Shown: in pieces, positions 55,250 through 64,000 of the stretch
Layout: each line of letters starts with the position of its first letter
Position numbering within the stretch: position 1 is the stretch's first letter
Origin: Lasiosphaeria ovina
Taxonomy: Eukaryota; Ascomycota; Sordariomycetes; Sordariales; Lasiosphaeriaceae
DNA: 64,000 bases
Direction of reading: 5' to 3'
NCBI GenBank assembly: GCA_033439765.1
Contig: JAULSN010000002.1
Location: 3,534,001 to 3,598,000 of the forward strand
Notes under the pieces: model-generated
The model's database searches: none
Told to the model about the DNA's origin: nothing
Seen by the model: the letters and a program-made list of their open reading frames with translations, nothing else
Translations under genes and position numbers: made by a program

Positions 55250-55790
55250 TAGACCTCTGGAACCTTCCATAGGCTTGCCTTAGGTCTATATAAGGCTTGT
55301 CCTTTTCCTTAGGTAGATTTCCTTCCGAAAAGCAAGTAAGAAAAACCCTCACCACTCTTTGCCCTATTGTTCTCTATAATACAGCTCCTCTCAGTCTTCT
55401 TCAGCACCTTCTATTGCCTCCCGAAGACCCTGACTATAAGGCAGAGTCCCCTGTAACCTACGAGGTAGACTGCTGAGTAGAGTCCTCACAGTCTAAGTGG
55501 CAGGCCTGGAGCAGAGTCCTACAGACCTATGGTAGTCAGCCTGCTTCCCTCAGTGCCCTACACAGAGCAACGTTGTACTAGACTATAGAACACAGTTCCC
55601 TACAGTCTACCCTGCAGAACCGGTTGACCTACCCTGCACTTGGTCAACCTACCCTACACTTGACCAACTTACCCCACACTTGGCTCCCCGCCTTCGCTAC
55701 CGCTTCCGCTCCGCCAGCTACAGTACCAAGCCCACTGTAGCACCCTGTACAGGTGCTCTCTTACGGGCCTGTCAAGCATGCAGTTCAACA
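55250..55790 (-). mobile_element. Truncated LTR, same family as 44038-44739
   Basis: On the minus strand this starts TGTTGAACTGCATGC (at 55790) and follows the solo LTR at 44038 in order: cggagcggaagcggtagcg, gtagactgtagggaactgtg, ctcagcagtctacctcgtag, gtcagggtcttcggga and ggaaatctacctaag-like strings. Its internal caagtgnagggtag repeat has three to four units instead of two. The 3' end is missing: similarity stops at about 55250, at the junction with a coding fragment. Confidence 0.85.
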
Positions 55791-56240
55791 ATAGCGTTGG
55801 GGTAATTAGCGGTTAATCTACTACGCTATCCCTAGCCCTCTTCCTCTACGTACCGTTATACTTCTACATCAGAATTAAAATTTAACTCGGGTACGTTAGA
55901 TTTACGCTCTAAGAACGAGCGGTAGTTTTAGAGGTTCTCTTAACTGTAGTTACTTATATAGGTAAAGGAAAACTGTAATACTCGGTAGTAGACTAGTGTC
56001 CCAAAACTAGGTTCAGGAACAGATCCTTATAACTTATATATACCCTAATAAAGATCACTATCACTATAGCCGGGCCAAAAAATAGCTTCCCTAAACTCAC
56101 CTCGGCTCAGGGAGGTGCTCGCTGTGCCTCACCTCTTGCTTAGGTTCTACGACTAATCCGGACTTGGACAGGAAATGTTGTGGGTAGTGGCTATATAGGT
56201 ATCTAGTTACAAAGCACAAACAACTAACAAAAGCCAGAAT
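55791..56240. other. Intergenic, AT-rich
   Basis: AT-rich eroded sequence beside the LTR, then the 3' flank of the NACHT gene. No gene. Confidence 0.5.
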
Positions 56241-59200
56241 CTATCCCATGTTCGTCGTCAAGCACAGAGTTCCCGCGATATCCTCGGGGAGTGGCAAAAC
56301 TAGTTTCCCATCCTCGTCGGGCGAGAAGTAACCCCTAGGCCACTTTGGCACACCCAACTCGTCCAATGCCTTTCGGAGCCGTGCAAAAAAGACGGACAGG
56401 TGTTCAGAGTCCCGAAATGCAACTTTTACGCCGTATCCTGCGTCCCCAATGTACAGGTCAAGACCGCGTACTGTCCATGTACCCCCGCCCGACGCCAATA
56501 GCCAGGGCAGACAGAATCTCTGCAAGATGCTATAGTCCATGTCGGGAACAAGCGTCCGGAATTCTTGATTTCTGAAGAGGATCGTCAAGAGGTCCCGAGA
56601 GCTGAAGGGGTTTCGAGGGAGTTCGTATAACAGGAACATCATGTCCTCACGAGAAAGCTCGTGGACATGGTTTGCCAACGCGCCCATTGCATTTGTAGAG
56701 GAAGCCGTGTCAGAATGCTCCTCCATAGCCAGCATTATCACCGGCCTCACACATTGCTTGGGCAGAATCTGCATTTCGTTGAGAGTTTTGAAGGCGTGTT
56801 CCATGACCAGCCGGTCGCTGGCGTACAACGCTTTGACCAGCTTGGCTGTATCGTTCAGCCAGGTTTGAGTCAACTGGACGGCTGTCTTCTCGGTCAAATA
56901 TCTCCTTTCATATGCTTCCCCTGTCTCGTCTCCGGATCGTCCTTCGGAACTACCTCTGGGCGTATCTGGCGGTGTGGCGGCTGATTCAGAATCAAGCGGG
57001 CGCCACGGTCCAAGCTGGATATCTATCCCCGAGAAGACGGCATCCAACGACTCTGTGCCAGTGAGAATAGCCTCAGCTACTCTAGGTAGGAGGCTCGAAA
57101 CCCAAATATCTTTCTCCGATCCCAACTCGTCGTAGAAAAAGGGAGAAAAATTGCCATCTTTGGTTTTAGTCGCGGCACACTCGCCCATGCAAACCACCTC
57201 GTGTAGGACGTTGGCGTTTTCATCTCGCAAAAGCAACTGGGAACGCAGGAGCTCTATAGCAGCCCTTCTGATTGAGCGCCTCAAGTCAGAATTGCACATG
57301 AGCTTCACGGCAGCCGAGATAGTCTCCGGTGGCAGACCTTCACATCGGCTGAGAATCTTGATGATCTGTCGGGATGCGCGGTTAGGAATTTCCCGCTCGA
57401 GTAACCTCGTTAGAGCACTGATCAGAAATGGCGAAAGGCGGAGCTCCGGCATCCACGAATCTGTAGATTGAACGAGCCCACAAAGTTGGTGGACAATATT
57501 TACGTCCTGGGTGTTTTTGGATAAGATTGATTTGAAAGCCCGTTCAAGTACCCGAACGGGTATGGCCTCCCCAAGGCGCGAGGCCGTCGAAACTCGCCAC
57601 TCGCAGAGTAGCCACCTGACAAGCTCGTGTTCTGATTTGGCTATTCCATCCTCCAAACCGGTGAGATCACCTGAACAGTCCACTTCCTTGATGCATTTCA
57701 TCACGAGCTGTGCATGAACATCCCCAATAAGATCTCGCGGCGTACTTTCGATCAAGTCGAAGAACCGAAATAAGTGGTGGTTGTCGGCGCTGCCTTGAAG
57801 GAGGCCGGCAACAAAGCGCCACATGACACATAAGCGGCTGGCATATTTCTTCTTGCGCAGTAAGAGGCCAGGGGACACCGATTTTCGTTTCTTCTTCCGA
57901 CACAGATAAACGAGCTGTCGGCCGGCTTTGAAGTGTTCGACAAAGTACTGGGCTGCGAAGAACTCTTGGAATGTCAGGTGAATGAAATGGTAACTGCGAT
58001 TTTCGTCGGCCGTTTCCATGTCCGAAGTGCGAATGAAAGAGAGTTGATTCAAGTCACCAGACCAGAACGCCGTTTTTGGTTGCGGCAGAAACTTGGTAAA
58101 CTCGTCCACGTGGTTCTGGAAGAGGGCCCGGTATGCGGGGTCAAACTCAACAGCATCCCCAACGAGGCCAGAGAAGGAGAGCGACTGAAGAAAATTTCTC
58201 TCTGCTTGTACTAAGGGAATGATGTCTCCCAAGGTTGCAGCCCGAAGATCCGATTCAACTAGAGGAGAACGGGCACCGGGTCGAGACTTTTCGAGGTGAA
58301 TGACGTCCTTGATCCAAAGCACTTTCTCGATAGACTTGTACAGAGCTGTCATGGTCGTTGGTTCGCTGCCCGGAATTGATGCAATGCTCTTCCAACCGTA
58401 ACAAAGGCCGTCCAACATGATAGGAATCCTAGTTATTCCCTCCACAGGTGAGTGACTTTTCACAAAAGTCCAAATGGCCTCGGCTGTTCCAGGTGGTGCA
58501 CACCTGCCGATATAGTCTTTGACTTGATGGGGATGGAAACCAATCGTCTCCAGGGTTAGGTCCATACGAGGCGGGCCGGGTCCGTATGGACGAGATGTGA
58601 TTATAACATTTTGCTGGCTCAGGAGAATTTTGATCACACTTCCGGCGCTGGTGCTAATGGAACGCGTGTCGAGCTCGCAGGACACTTCATCTAGCCCATC
58701 GAGAATGAACAAGGTCTTTTTGCCGTATCTTTTGTCCATAATTGCCCCCCACAAGTCGCCACCAAACCTGTCGCCATCCCCGTGGTGCAGGAAAAACCGC
58801 TTGCCGAAGAAGTCCGAACCTCCAGCCGTCCACCCTTTTAGATGACGCAGCGGCACCCACAGTACGCGGTCAAAAATGTCGGTCCATAATCTGCCATGGA
58901 CAAAGTCGTAGACCATTTTCTTGCACAGTGTGGTCTTGCCCACCCCAGCTTGGCCATGGATCAAGACTCTTCGAGGCCAGATTTCTGTGTCATTTCTCCG
59001 TGCGTTGAAAATCTCGTCCAGTTGGATTTCCTCCATGAATGGTGTCATTTGCACCAGTGGCGCAACGTGGTTTGGTTCGTCCCACTCAAAGTTGCCTTGC
59101 TCTAATCTACTCGAACCCGAGACGAGGACATCTGGCTTGACGACTACGACAAGATTGATGTAGCAAAGATCCATTGGCAACGAGGCGCGTGAAAGTCGCT

Positions 59201-60575
59201 GGACCTCAAGCAACGAGTCTGACAAGTAGAAGTTTTGCAATGCCAAATCGGTGTACAGAAGACGGGCTTCTGGGCAGCATAGCCATGCCTCGTCGAGTAA
59301 TTGGCGCGGCAGCGACTTTTGAGTGTTGGGCGAGAAGAGTTGAATCTCGCAATAATACTCCCTTCCTCCAAATGTATGCTGAGCCATTTTACGTAGCGCT
59401 GCCGTGTGCGGATGGGAGCGAGGCTTTCCGCTGTCTCCCCACTCGGGCTTTGAGAAGGTGTGAGCAACCAAGCCGACCCACTTCCGAACCCGTTTGTCTT
59501 TTGAGGTCTTCATGTTGTTGAGAAGTTTGTCCCGGACAAAGTCAGAAATGCGCCCTCTAGACCGGAGATCTGTGGTATGCGCTCGCTCCAGCTGCTCGCA
59601 GAGACCGCACAGAAATTCAGGTTCTTGACCACATGGTATCTCGGGTAGAACACGCTCTAGGTGATCGAAAGCATGGGAGTTGATGAGCATGTCGGTGAAT
59701 CGAAGGGCAAGGTACCACTTCTTTTGGCGTTGCAGGAAGCCAATTCCACGGGTAGCTTCAGACAGGCTCTGGGACAGTTGCGTAGCTTCCCGGATGACAC
59801 CAACGATGGACCGAACCAGATCATCTACCGGCAGTTGCTGCAACAAGTCGGCTGCATTAAATATTCTGGTCGGATCGAGTGTTGGAGCTGCAGCAGCCGC
59901 ACCGGCAATAATGCCCATCAAGTTGTACGTGTAGCGCCATAGGGCCTTCCACGGCCCTTCGTCGTTTGACACTCCCAGTAAAGCTTGGAAAGCGTAGCGA
60001 GCGGCTTGTGCCAGGCGCAGTTCCTCGTGATTGCGTAGTTTGTCAAGACACCGCAAAAGGGGCTCGTGGACGTCGACACGGCCCAAACCAGCCGTCTTGA
60101 CTTCGTTCATGGTGTCGAGAATAGCCGAAAGGGTGCGCACAAGATTGTACTGGGCGGTCGGTTTGTCGGCGCGAACGATAGCTTCGGCCAAATTCTTCTT
60201 CAAACCCTGGAGTGCCGCGCCAAGCGACACCCCGTCGAGGGCTACGTCGGGGCTGTGCAGCACCTTCTCAAATGAGAGCAAGAATTCGGGGTTCATCATA
60301 CCGTCAAAGGTGGCACACATGGTGATTGCTTTGACGAAGCCACTGTACAAATGTTCGTAGCTGTTGCCCCTGACAACCGACGAGAGAGCGGCCGCCTCGG
60401 CTACGTAGGACTCTCGGGGATAATCGACGAAGACTCGCACCATAGCGTCGGAAAGAGCGCACAAGGCTGCGAATTCCTTTGTCTCCCATTTGTCGTTGGA
60501 TCGCGGCATTTTGAGGATCCGGATGAGTTCCTCGGTGGACTTTGGGCGCTCTGCGGACGCCATCGTCGCGCACAT
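56241..60575 (-). CDS. NACHT-domain NLR-type protein
   Basis: A single uninterrupted frame of 1444 residues from ATG 60575 (a second in-frame ATG lies at 60563; the frame is open further upstream without ATG). Residues 1-440 are helical with no known death-fold or HeLo-type effector motif. A linker region with strands (YYCEIQLFSPNTQKSLPRQL) precedes the NACHT domain: Walker A GQAGVGKTTL at about 541, with Lys547; Walker B LFILDGLDEVS at about 622; the sensor block VIITSRPYGPG at about 655; and the winged-helix signature HFIHLTFQEFFAAQYF at about 850. The remaining roughly 570 residues are helical repeats, ARM/HEAT-like, with a Ser/Pro/Thr insert near 1180. No WD40, ankyrin or TPR units are seen. 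Such proteins are signal-transduction ATPases of fungal non-self recognition and cell death. The tail (WPRGYFSPDEDGKLVLP) also occurs detached at 38401-38490. Confidence 0.93.
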   Translation of the reverse strand: MCATMASAERPKSTEELIRILKMPRSNDKWETKEFAALCALSDAMVRVFVDYPRESYVAEAAALSSVVRGNSYEHLYSGFVKAITMCATFDGMMNPEFLLSFEKVLHSPDVALDGVSLGAALQGLKKNLAEAIVRADKPTAQYNLVRTLSAILDTMNEVKTAGLGRVDVHEPLLRCLDKLRNHEELRLAQAARYAFQALLGVSNDEGPWKALWRYTYNLMGIIAGAAAAAPTLDPTRIFNAADLLQQLPVDDLVRSIVGVIREATQLSQSLSEATRGIGFLQRQKKWYLALRFTDMLINSHAFDHLERVLPEIPCGQEPEFLCGLCEQLERAHTTDLRSRGRISDFVRDKLLNNMKTSKDKRVRKWVGLVAHTFSKPEWGDSGKPRSHPHTAALRKMAQHTFGGREYYCEIQLFSPNTQKSLPRQLLDEAWLCCPEARLLYTDLALQNFYLSDSLLEVQRLSRASLPMDLCYINLVVVVKPDVLVSGSSRLEQGNFEWDEPNHVAPLVQMTPFMEEIQLDEIFNARRNDTEIWPRRVLIHGQAGVGKTTLCKKMVYDFVHGRLWTDIFDRVLWVPLRHLKGWTAGGSDFFGKRFFLHHGDGDRFGGDLWGAIMDKRYGKKTLFILDGLDEVSCELDTRSISTSAGSVIKILLSQQNVIITSRPYGPGPPRMDLTLETIGFHPHQVKDYIGRCAPPGTAEAIWTFVKSHSPVEGITRIPIMLDGLCYGWKSIASIPGSEPTTMTALYKSIEKVLWIKDVIHLEKSRPGARSPLVESDLRAATLGDIIPLVQAERNFLQSLSFSGLVGDAVEFDPAYRALFQNHVDEFTKFLPQPKTAFWSGDLNQLSFIRTSDMETADENRSYHFIHLTFQEFFAAQYFVEHFKAGRQLVYLCRKKKRKSVSPGLLLRKKKYASRLCVMWRFVAGLLQGSADNHHLFRFFDLIESTPRDLIGDVHAQLVMKCIKEVDCSGDLTGLEDGIAKSEHELVRWLLCEWRVSTASRLGEAIPVRVLERAFKSILSKNTQDVNIVHQLCGLVQSTDSWMPELRLSPFLISALTRLLEREIPNRASRQIIKILSRCEGLPPETISAAVKLMCNSDLRRSIRRAAIELLRSQLLLRDENANVLHEVVCMGECAATKTKDGNFSPFFYDELGSEKDIWVSSLLPRVAEAILTGTESLDAVFSGIDIQLGPWRPLDSESAATPPDTPRGSSEGRSGDETGEAYERRYLTEKTAVQLTQTWLNDTAKLVKALYASDRLVMEHAFKTLNEMQILPKQCVRPVIMLAMEEHSDTASSTNAMGALANHVHELSREDMMFLLYELPRNPFSSRDLLTILFRNQEFRTLVPDMDYSILQRFCLPWLLASGGGTWTVRGLDLYIGDAGYGVKVAFRDSEHLSVFFARLRKALDELGVPKWPRGYFSPDEDGKLVLPLPEDIAGTLCLTTNMG

Positions 60576-61188
60576 CTTGGGCTGCAATGACGACCGGGCT
60601 GTTTGGAGTAAGGGTCCAGAAGAAGGCCGATTCGGATTCCATCTGCACCCTTCTACAAGCAGTTCGGTCGGGGCTTCACCTGACTTATTACGGCACGAAT
60701 GTTGAAACAGCTCTTTTGGCGACGTCGAGATCGGATAGCAAGTGGCCACACGGTGCTGCGTGCGCTGATGGTTGCCAACTGAGAGGAAAGAGTAACCGAG
60801 TACCTACTGTAGGTATGGAGGTAAACATAGATGATATAATGCAAAAAGGCTTCCAGGCTGGGTGTTCGTGGGCCAAATTGGTAAAACCCGGGCATCCACG
60901 GTTCTTGGAGAGTCGAATCTCTGTTGAGAGTTCCCAATTGTAACTTGCAAGAGCGAGGGGTGGGAAAATCACGCAACTTCCGGCCTAGTGCCATGTTAAT
61001 TACTCGCTGGTGTCACGACAGTAGAATCGTGCCTTCCAAATTCGAGAATACGCCTGCTGCCTAGCATTAGGGTGTCACAACCCGACAGATACCCGAATTT
61101 TCCATCCGATCCCAGAACATCCAATCGTTTTTCGCCTAAAGAAAAAGTCCACAGATTGAGATGCGAATCCAAAACCACCCCACACCTG
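60576..61188. other. Intergenic; 5' flank of the NACHT gene
   Basis: The NACHT frame stays open upstream to about 60749 but without ATG. No other gene is supported here; 61000-61188 is the 3' flank of the CorA-like gene. Confidence 0.5.
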
Positions 61189-63998
61189 TCACGCGTGGCC
61201 ATTGCCGCTTGACAGCCATGCCTTTTCTGGGATGGCCTCCTCGACGTCGGCCTCGACAACCGGTTGCTTGCGGCTTTTGAGGGCCGCCGACCACGTCTTG
61301 CCCTTGAACAGCTCCAGGACCTTCTCAAGGCTGAAGGCGACGAGATAGGTAGCCACTGAGAATACGACGATCAAGATGATGAACTGCTCATTGGAGGCGT
61401 CGTCCATGAAGGTGCCGTGCGAGATTGAGTACAGCGCCTGATCAATTGAGGCGACAAGAGCAGTCAGTCAAAGCTCAGGATGTTCAGCAGAGAGAGGAAA
61501 CCCACGGTGATGAACCCAGGCGGCAGGTACGCAATCGTAATGTACGTGAGAGTGCGAATGTTGTTGCCCTGCTGGATAGTCGTCTGGTTGTCGGCGAGGG
61601 CTGTCTGCGTGTCGACGACATTGGTGATGGTGGATATCTGGAGCCACACACGCACAGGAGTAAGTTCCGCGGTCAGCCGTTGAACTTCACAAACAGGGTC
61701 CATGATCACAGCAAGCGCCAAACCTACACCGTCCCGCAGACCGGTAACCTGCTTAATCTTCAGCTGCGTCTTGTCGTGCACGTCCATTAGCATGCCGTAG
61801 CGCTTCTTGAACTCGTCGACGACGCCGTTGTATTCCTGGATGAGGTCGACGTGCTGGTGTACAGCATCCTGATCGCCGCAGACATTATTAGTTATCTGCA
61901 GTTTGGCTAATTACTTCGGCAGGGAATACGCACCTGTTTGATGGTATGCTCCATCGCCTCGTGGGCTCGGTCAATTTGCGACAGCGACGATGACAGCTTG
62001 TCATTGAATACGCGCAGCGCCTCCCAGCCCCAGAGCATCTTCTTGAGCTTGTTTATAGCTTCTGTTGTCCCCCACCAGTCTTCGAGGCCTTCAAGGAGGG
62101 TGCGGTCCTTTTTTGGGCTGTCAGCTGACGATCAAGGAGGATAGGAATTGAGATAGAATACGCACCCCAATCTCCATGATATCGTCCAACCTTGCCAACA
62201 ACTTCCCATACTCCACCGCAAGCTTCTCGCACAGATGGCCCAGCAGCAACAGGAACGCAAGACAGCGCGCGCTGGCTTGCTGGTGAATGAACTTCTCCAG
62301 AATTCGTGGCAGAATGCGTGACACGACAGGCGCTACGGCGGCCGAGTCTGTCACGCCTGACCACGCCGAGCAGACCCACAAGTGGCCGGCCGCGTCGCCC
62401 GTGAATACCAGCGATGACGACTGCTCCTGCACCGTGTGCATCATCTGCGAGAGTTCTGACGATGACGATGACGAGCCGAGCTGCGCTATGTTCTCTGGCG
62501 GGAAGTCGCCGTGTTGTCGGTGGCTCTCGCGGAATGCGTCGGCGCGGTGTTCTTCACAGGTCCGGATTGTCCAGTGCGAGATGGTGATACTCGTTGTCCA
62601 CATGGCTTTCTCACGGCTGTCGGTGAAGCGCGAAGTGGCGCCAAAGTGGTCATCGATCGTGTCGAGCGCGTCCGGGTGCCACATGTAGATGAACCCGCCG
62701 ACGAGGGCGGGGGAGAGTTTCTGGGCAAAGCTAGGACGCGGGTCAGTTGCTTGTTCTTGTGGAGGGGTCGAGGTGTTCAAAGCTCACAGAATCCGGTGTT
62801 TCGCGCCAACGTCGACGAGCTAATCACAATGAGTAAGCCTCACAGCACCCACGTCGTTTCGCATTGAGGTCTTGATGCTTACACTATCGCTGAGCGTCTT
62901 CAGCACGCCCTCGTACGTCGAGGTCTCCGGCTCGTCCTTCTCCAGTGCAACCGACGATTCTCGAGCACCAGGAAGTGGCGGAGATTTGAGTGCCGTCCCC
63001 GAGTGTATCGACGGCGGCTTCAAGTTTAATACCAGCGGGACAGCAGACACCGGGGGCTGGCATTTCCGCCGCTTGGTAGAAAAGAAGAACCCACCCGGAC
63101 CGTCCTGGAAGACGTCAAAGATGTCGATGAGCGAGAGATCGGCCTCGCCGATCAGGCCTGGTACGTTGGCGACACTGTACCCAGGGTTCTGCTTCATGAT
63201 GTGCTCGGCATTCTGGCTTTCGAGGTAGTGCTCGAGCGCTTTCCGCAGGCCCAAATCGCGCGAATGCGTGTAGTGGTATACGTCTGGTGTGTCGTCGAGG
63301 GATTGTACCCACCAGTCCTATAGGGGGTGTGTTAGAGAACTGATCCATGTCTTGGCAGGGCTATTTGAAGGAATCACCGGATAGTAGACTGGAGAAGGCT
63401 TCTTTGTCACCCACTCGAAAGCCTTGACCGACTCCGTCCTGTCGCTGTCGGGGCCGAGCAGCTGGCGCATCTCGTGGATCTGCGTTCTCATGGACTCCTC
63501 CATCGACTGTCTCAGCTGTTGAACCAGCGCCGTGACCAGGGCTGCTTGATTGACGTCAAGTCTGGCGACGGCACTGCTAGTCCCGTCGAGGTTCATTGTG
63601 TCGGCTCTCAGGCTGGGTATTGACTGGGCCATTCCGTCGACTGGAGGCTCGTCTTTCGTGGGCGGCGTTTTGCTCTTGGCGGCCTGCAGTTTGCCTTTCG
63701 ATAGCGTTAGCAGCCAGTTCTTTCCGTCGAACAAAAGGATGCTCAAGGACTCACCTTCGATCTTCAGGTCTAACAGCGTCCCGCAGATCATGGCCACGGG
63801 CTGCATGTCCCACCACCTTCCGACCATATTTGCATCGGCCCTGTCCCATGACGCCATAAAGGAATAGTCGGACAGCAGAAACTCGAACAAGCGATCGCGA
63901 GCAGGGATCACGTTAGCCTCGTCGGCAACTCGCAGGTAGGCCTCGTGGTTAGTGCACAGCAGCTCCCAGGGGCCGTTGCTAAGTTCCCTCGCAGTCAT
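61189..63998 (-). CDS. CorA-like membrane protein, eight exons (5' end at window edge)
   Basis: The predicted product has at least 782 residues from exons 63998-63378, 63317-62883, 62819-62788, 62730-62166, 62107-61934, 61868-61728, 61637-61506 and 61437-61189. All junctions keep the frame; exon 3 is only 32 nt. ATG 63998 lies two bases from the window end, so the true start may lie beyond it. The N-terminal 550 residues are soluble (blocks PWELLCTNHEAYLRVADEAN and GGFIYMWHPDAL). Helical segments follow (DAVHQHVDLIQEYN, KIKQVTGLRDG), then two transmembrane helices: TLTYITIAYLPPGFIT and FIILIVVFSVATYLVAF. The VTGLRDG / NNIRTLTYITI order is that of fungal CorA-type Mg2+ channel domains, but the GMN selectivity motif is absent, so ion transport is uncertain. 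The C-terminus is short and cytosolic. Confidence 0.8.
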
Positions 63999-64000
63999 CC

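Overview
The window is nuclear DNA of a filamentous ascomycete (Pezizomycotina; gene content fits Sordariomycetes best). The evidence is many short introns (about 45-130 nt) with fungal splice and branch signals, a HET-domain gene, a NACHT NLR-type gene, a conidiation-specific con-10 homologue, a fungal rhodopsin-like membrane protein, and decayed genes whose stops are mostly TAG where Gln or Trp is expected, as repeat-induced point mutation (RIP) produces. Exon structures were worked out by hand from splice signals and frame continuity; spliced lengths below assume those junctions.

Layout. 0-3 kb: a RIP-decayed TPR gene on the minus strand, a retrotransposon-end-like scrap and a tandem repeat. 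3-13.4 kb: a DM9-repeat protein (apparent GC-AG intron), a HET-domain protein, a zinc-ribbon protein of unknown function and a three-repeat con-10 gene. 14.0-14.5 kb: a MITE with 44-bp terminal inverted repeats. 15.8-24.8 kb: a long alpha/beta hydrolase whose nucleophile position reads Asp, a seven-exon 14-TM-type MFS transporter, a decayed fragment and a secreted protein. 26.2-31 kb: a rhodopsin-like 7-TM protein, an O-methyltransferase and a convergent DUF1993 protein. 31-41 kb is mostly relics (deaminase-like, GNAT/ankyrin, pogo/Fot1 transposase, a detached copy of an NLR tail) around one intact orphan gene.

40.8-42 kb: a secreted SMP-30/gluconolactonase-like protein. 44.0-55.8 kb is an accessory block bounded by two copies of one LTR family in opposite orientation: a complete solo LTR with a 5-bp target duplication at 44.0-44.7 kb and a truncated copy at 55.25-55.8 kb. 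Inside lie a PaxM-type FAD monooxygenase fused to a polytopic membrane domain, another RIP-decayed gene, and a cluster of three paralogous loci for a roughly 80-residue cysteine-containing protein family I do not recognise (two intact, one truncated). 56.2-64 kb holds a 1444-residue NACHT protein and an eight-exon CorA-like membrane protein that reaches the window edge.

The genes do not form one pathway. The HET and NACHT genes are typical of fungal non-self recognition and programmed cell death. The monooxygenase and O-methyltransferase suggest specialised metabolism, but no polyketide synthase, peptide synthetase or prenyltransferase is present, so I do not call a biosynthetic cluster. The most promising unexplained items are the small Cys-protein family, the monooxygenase-membrane fusion and the hydrolase lacking its serine.
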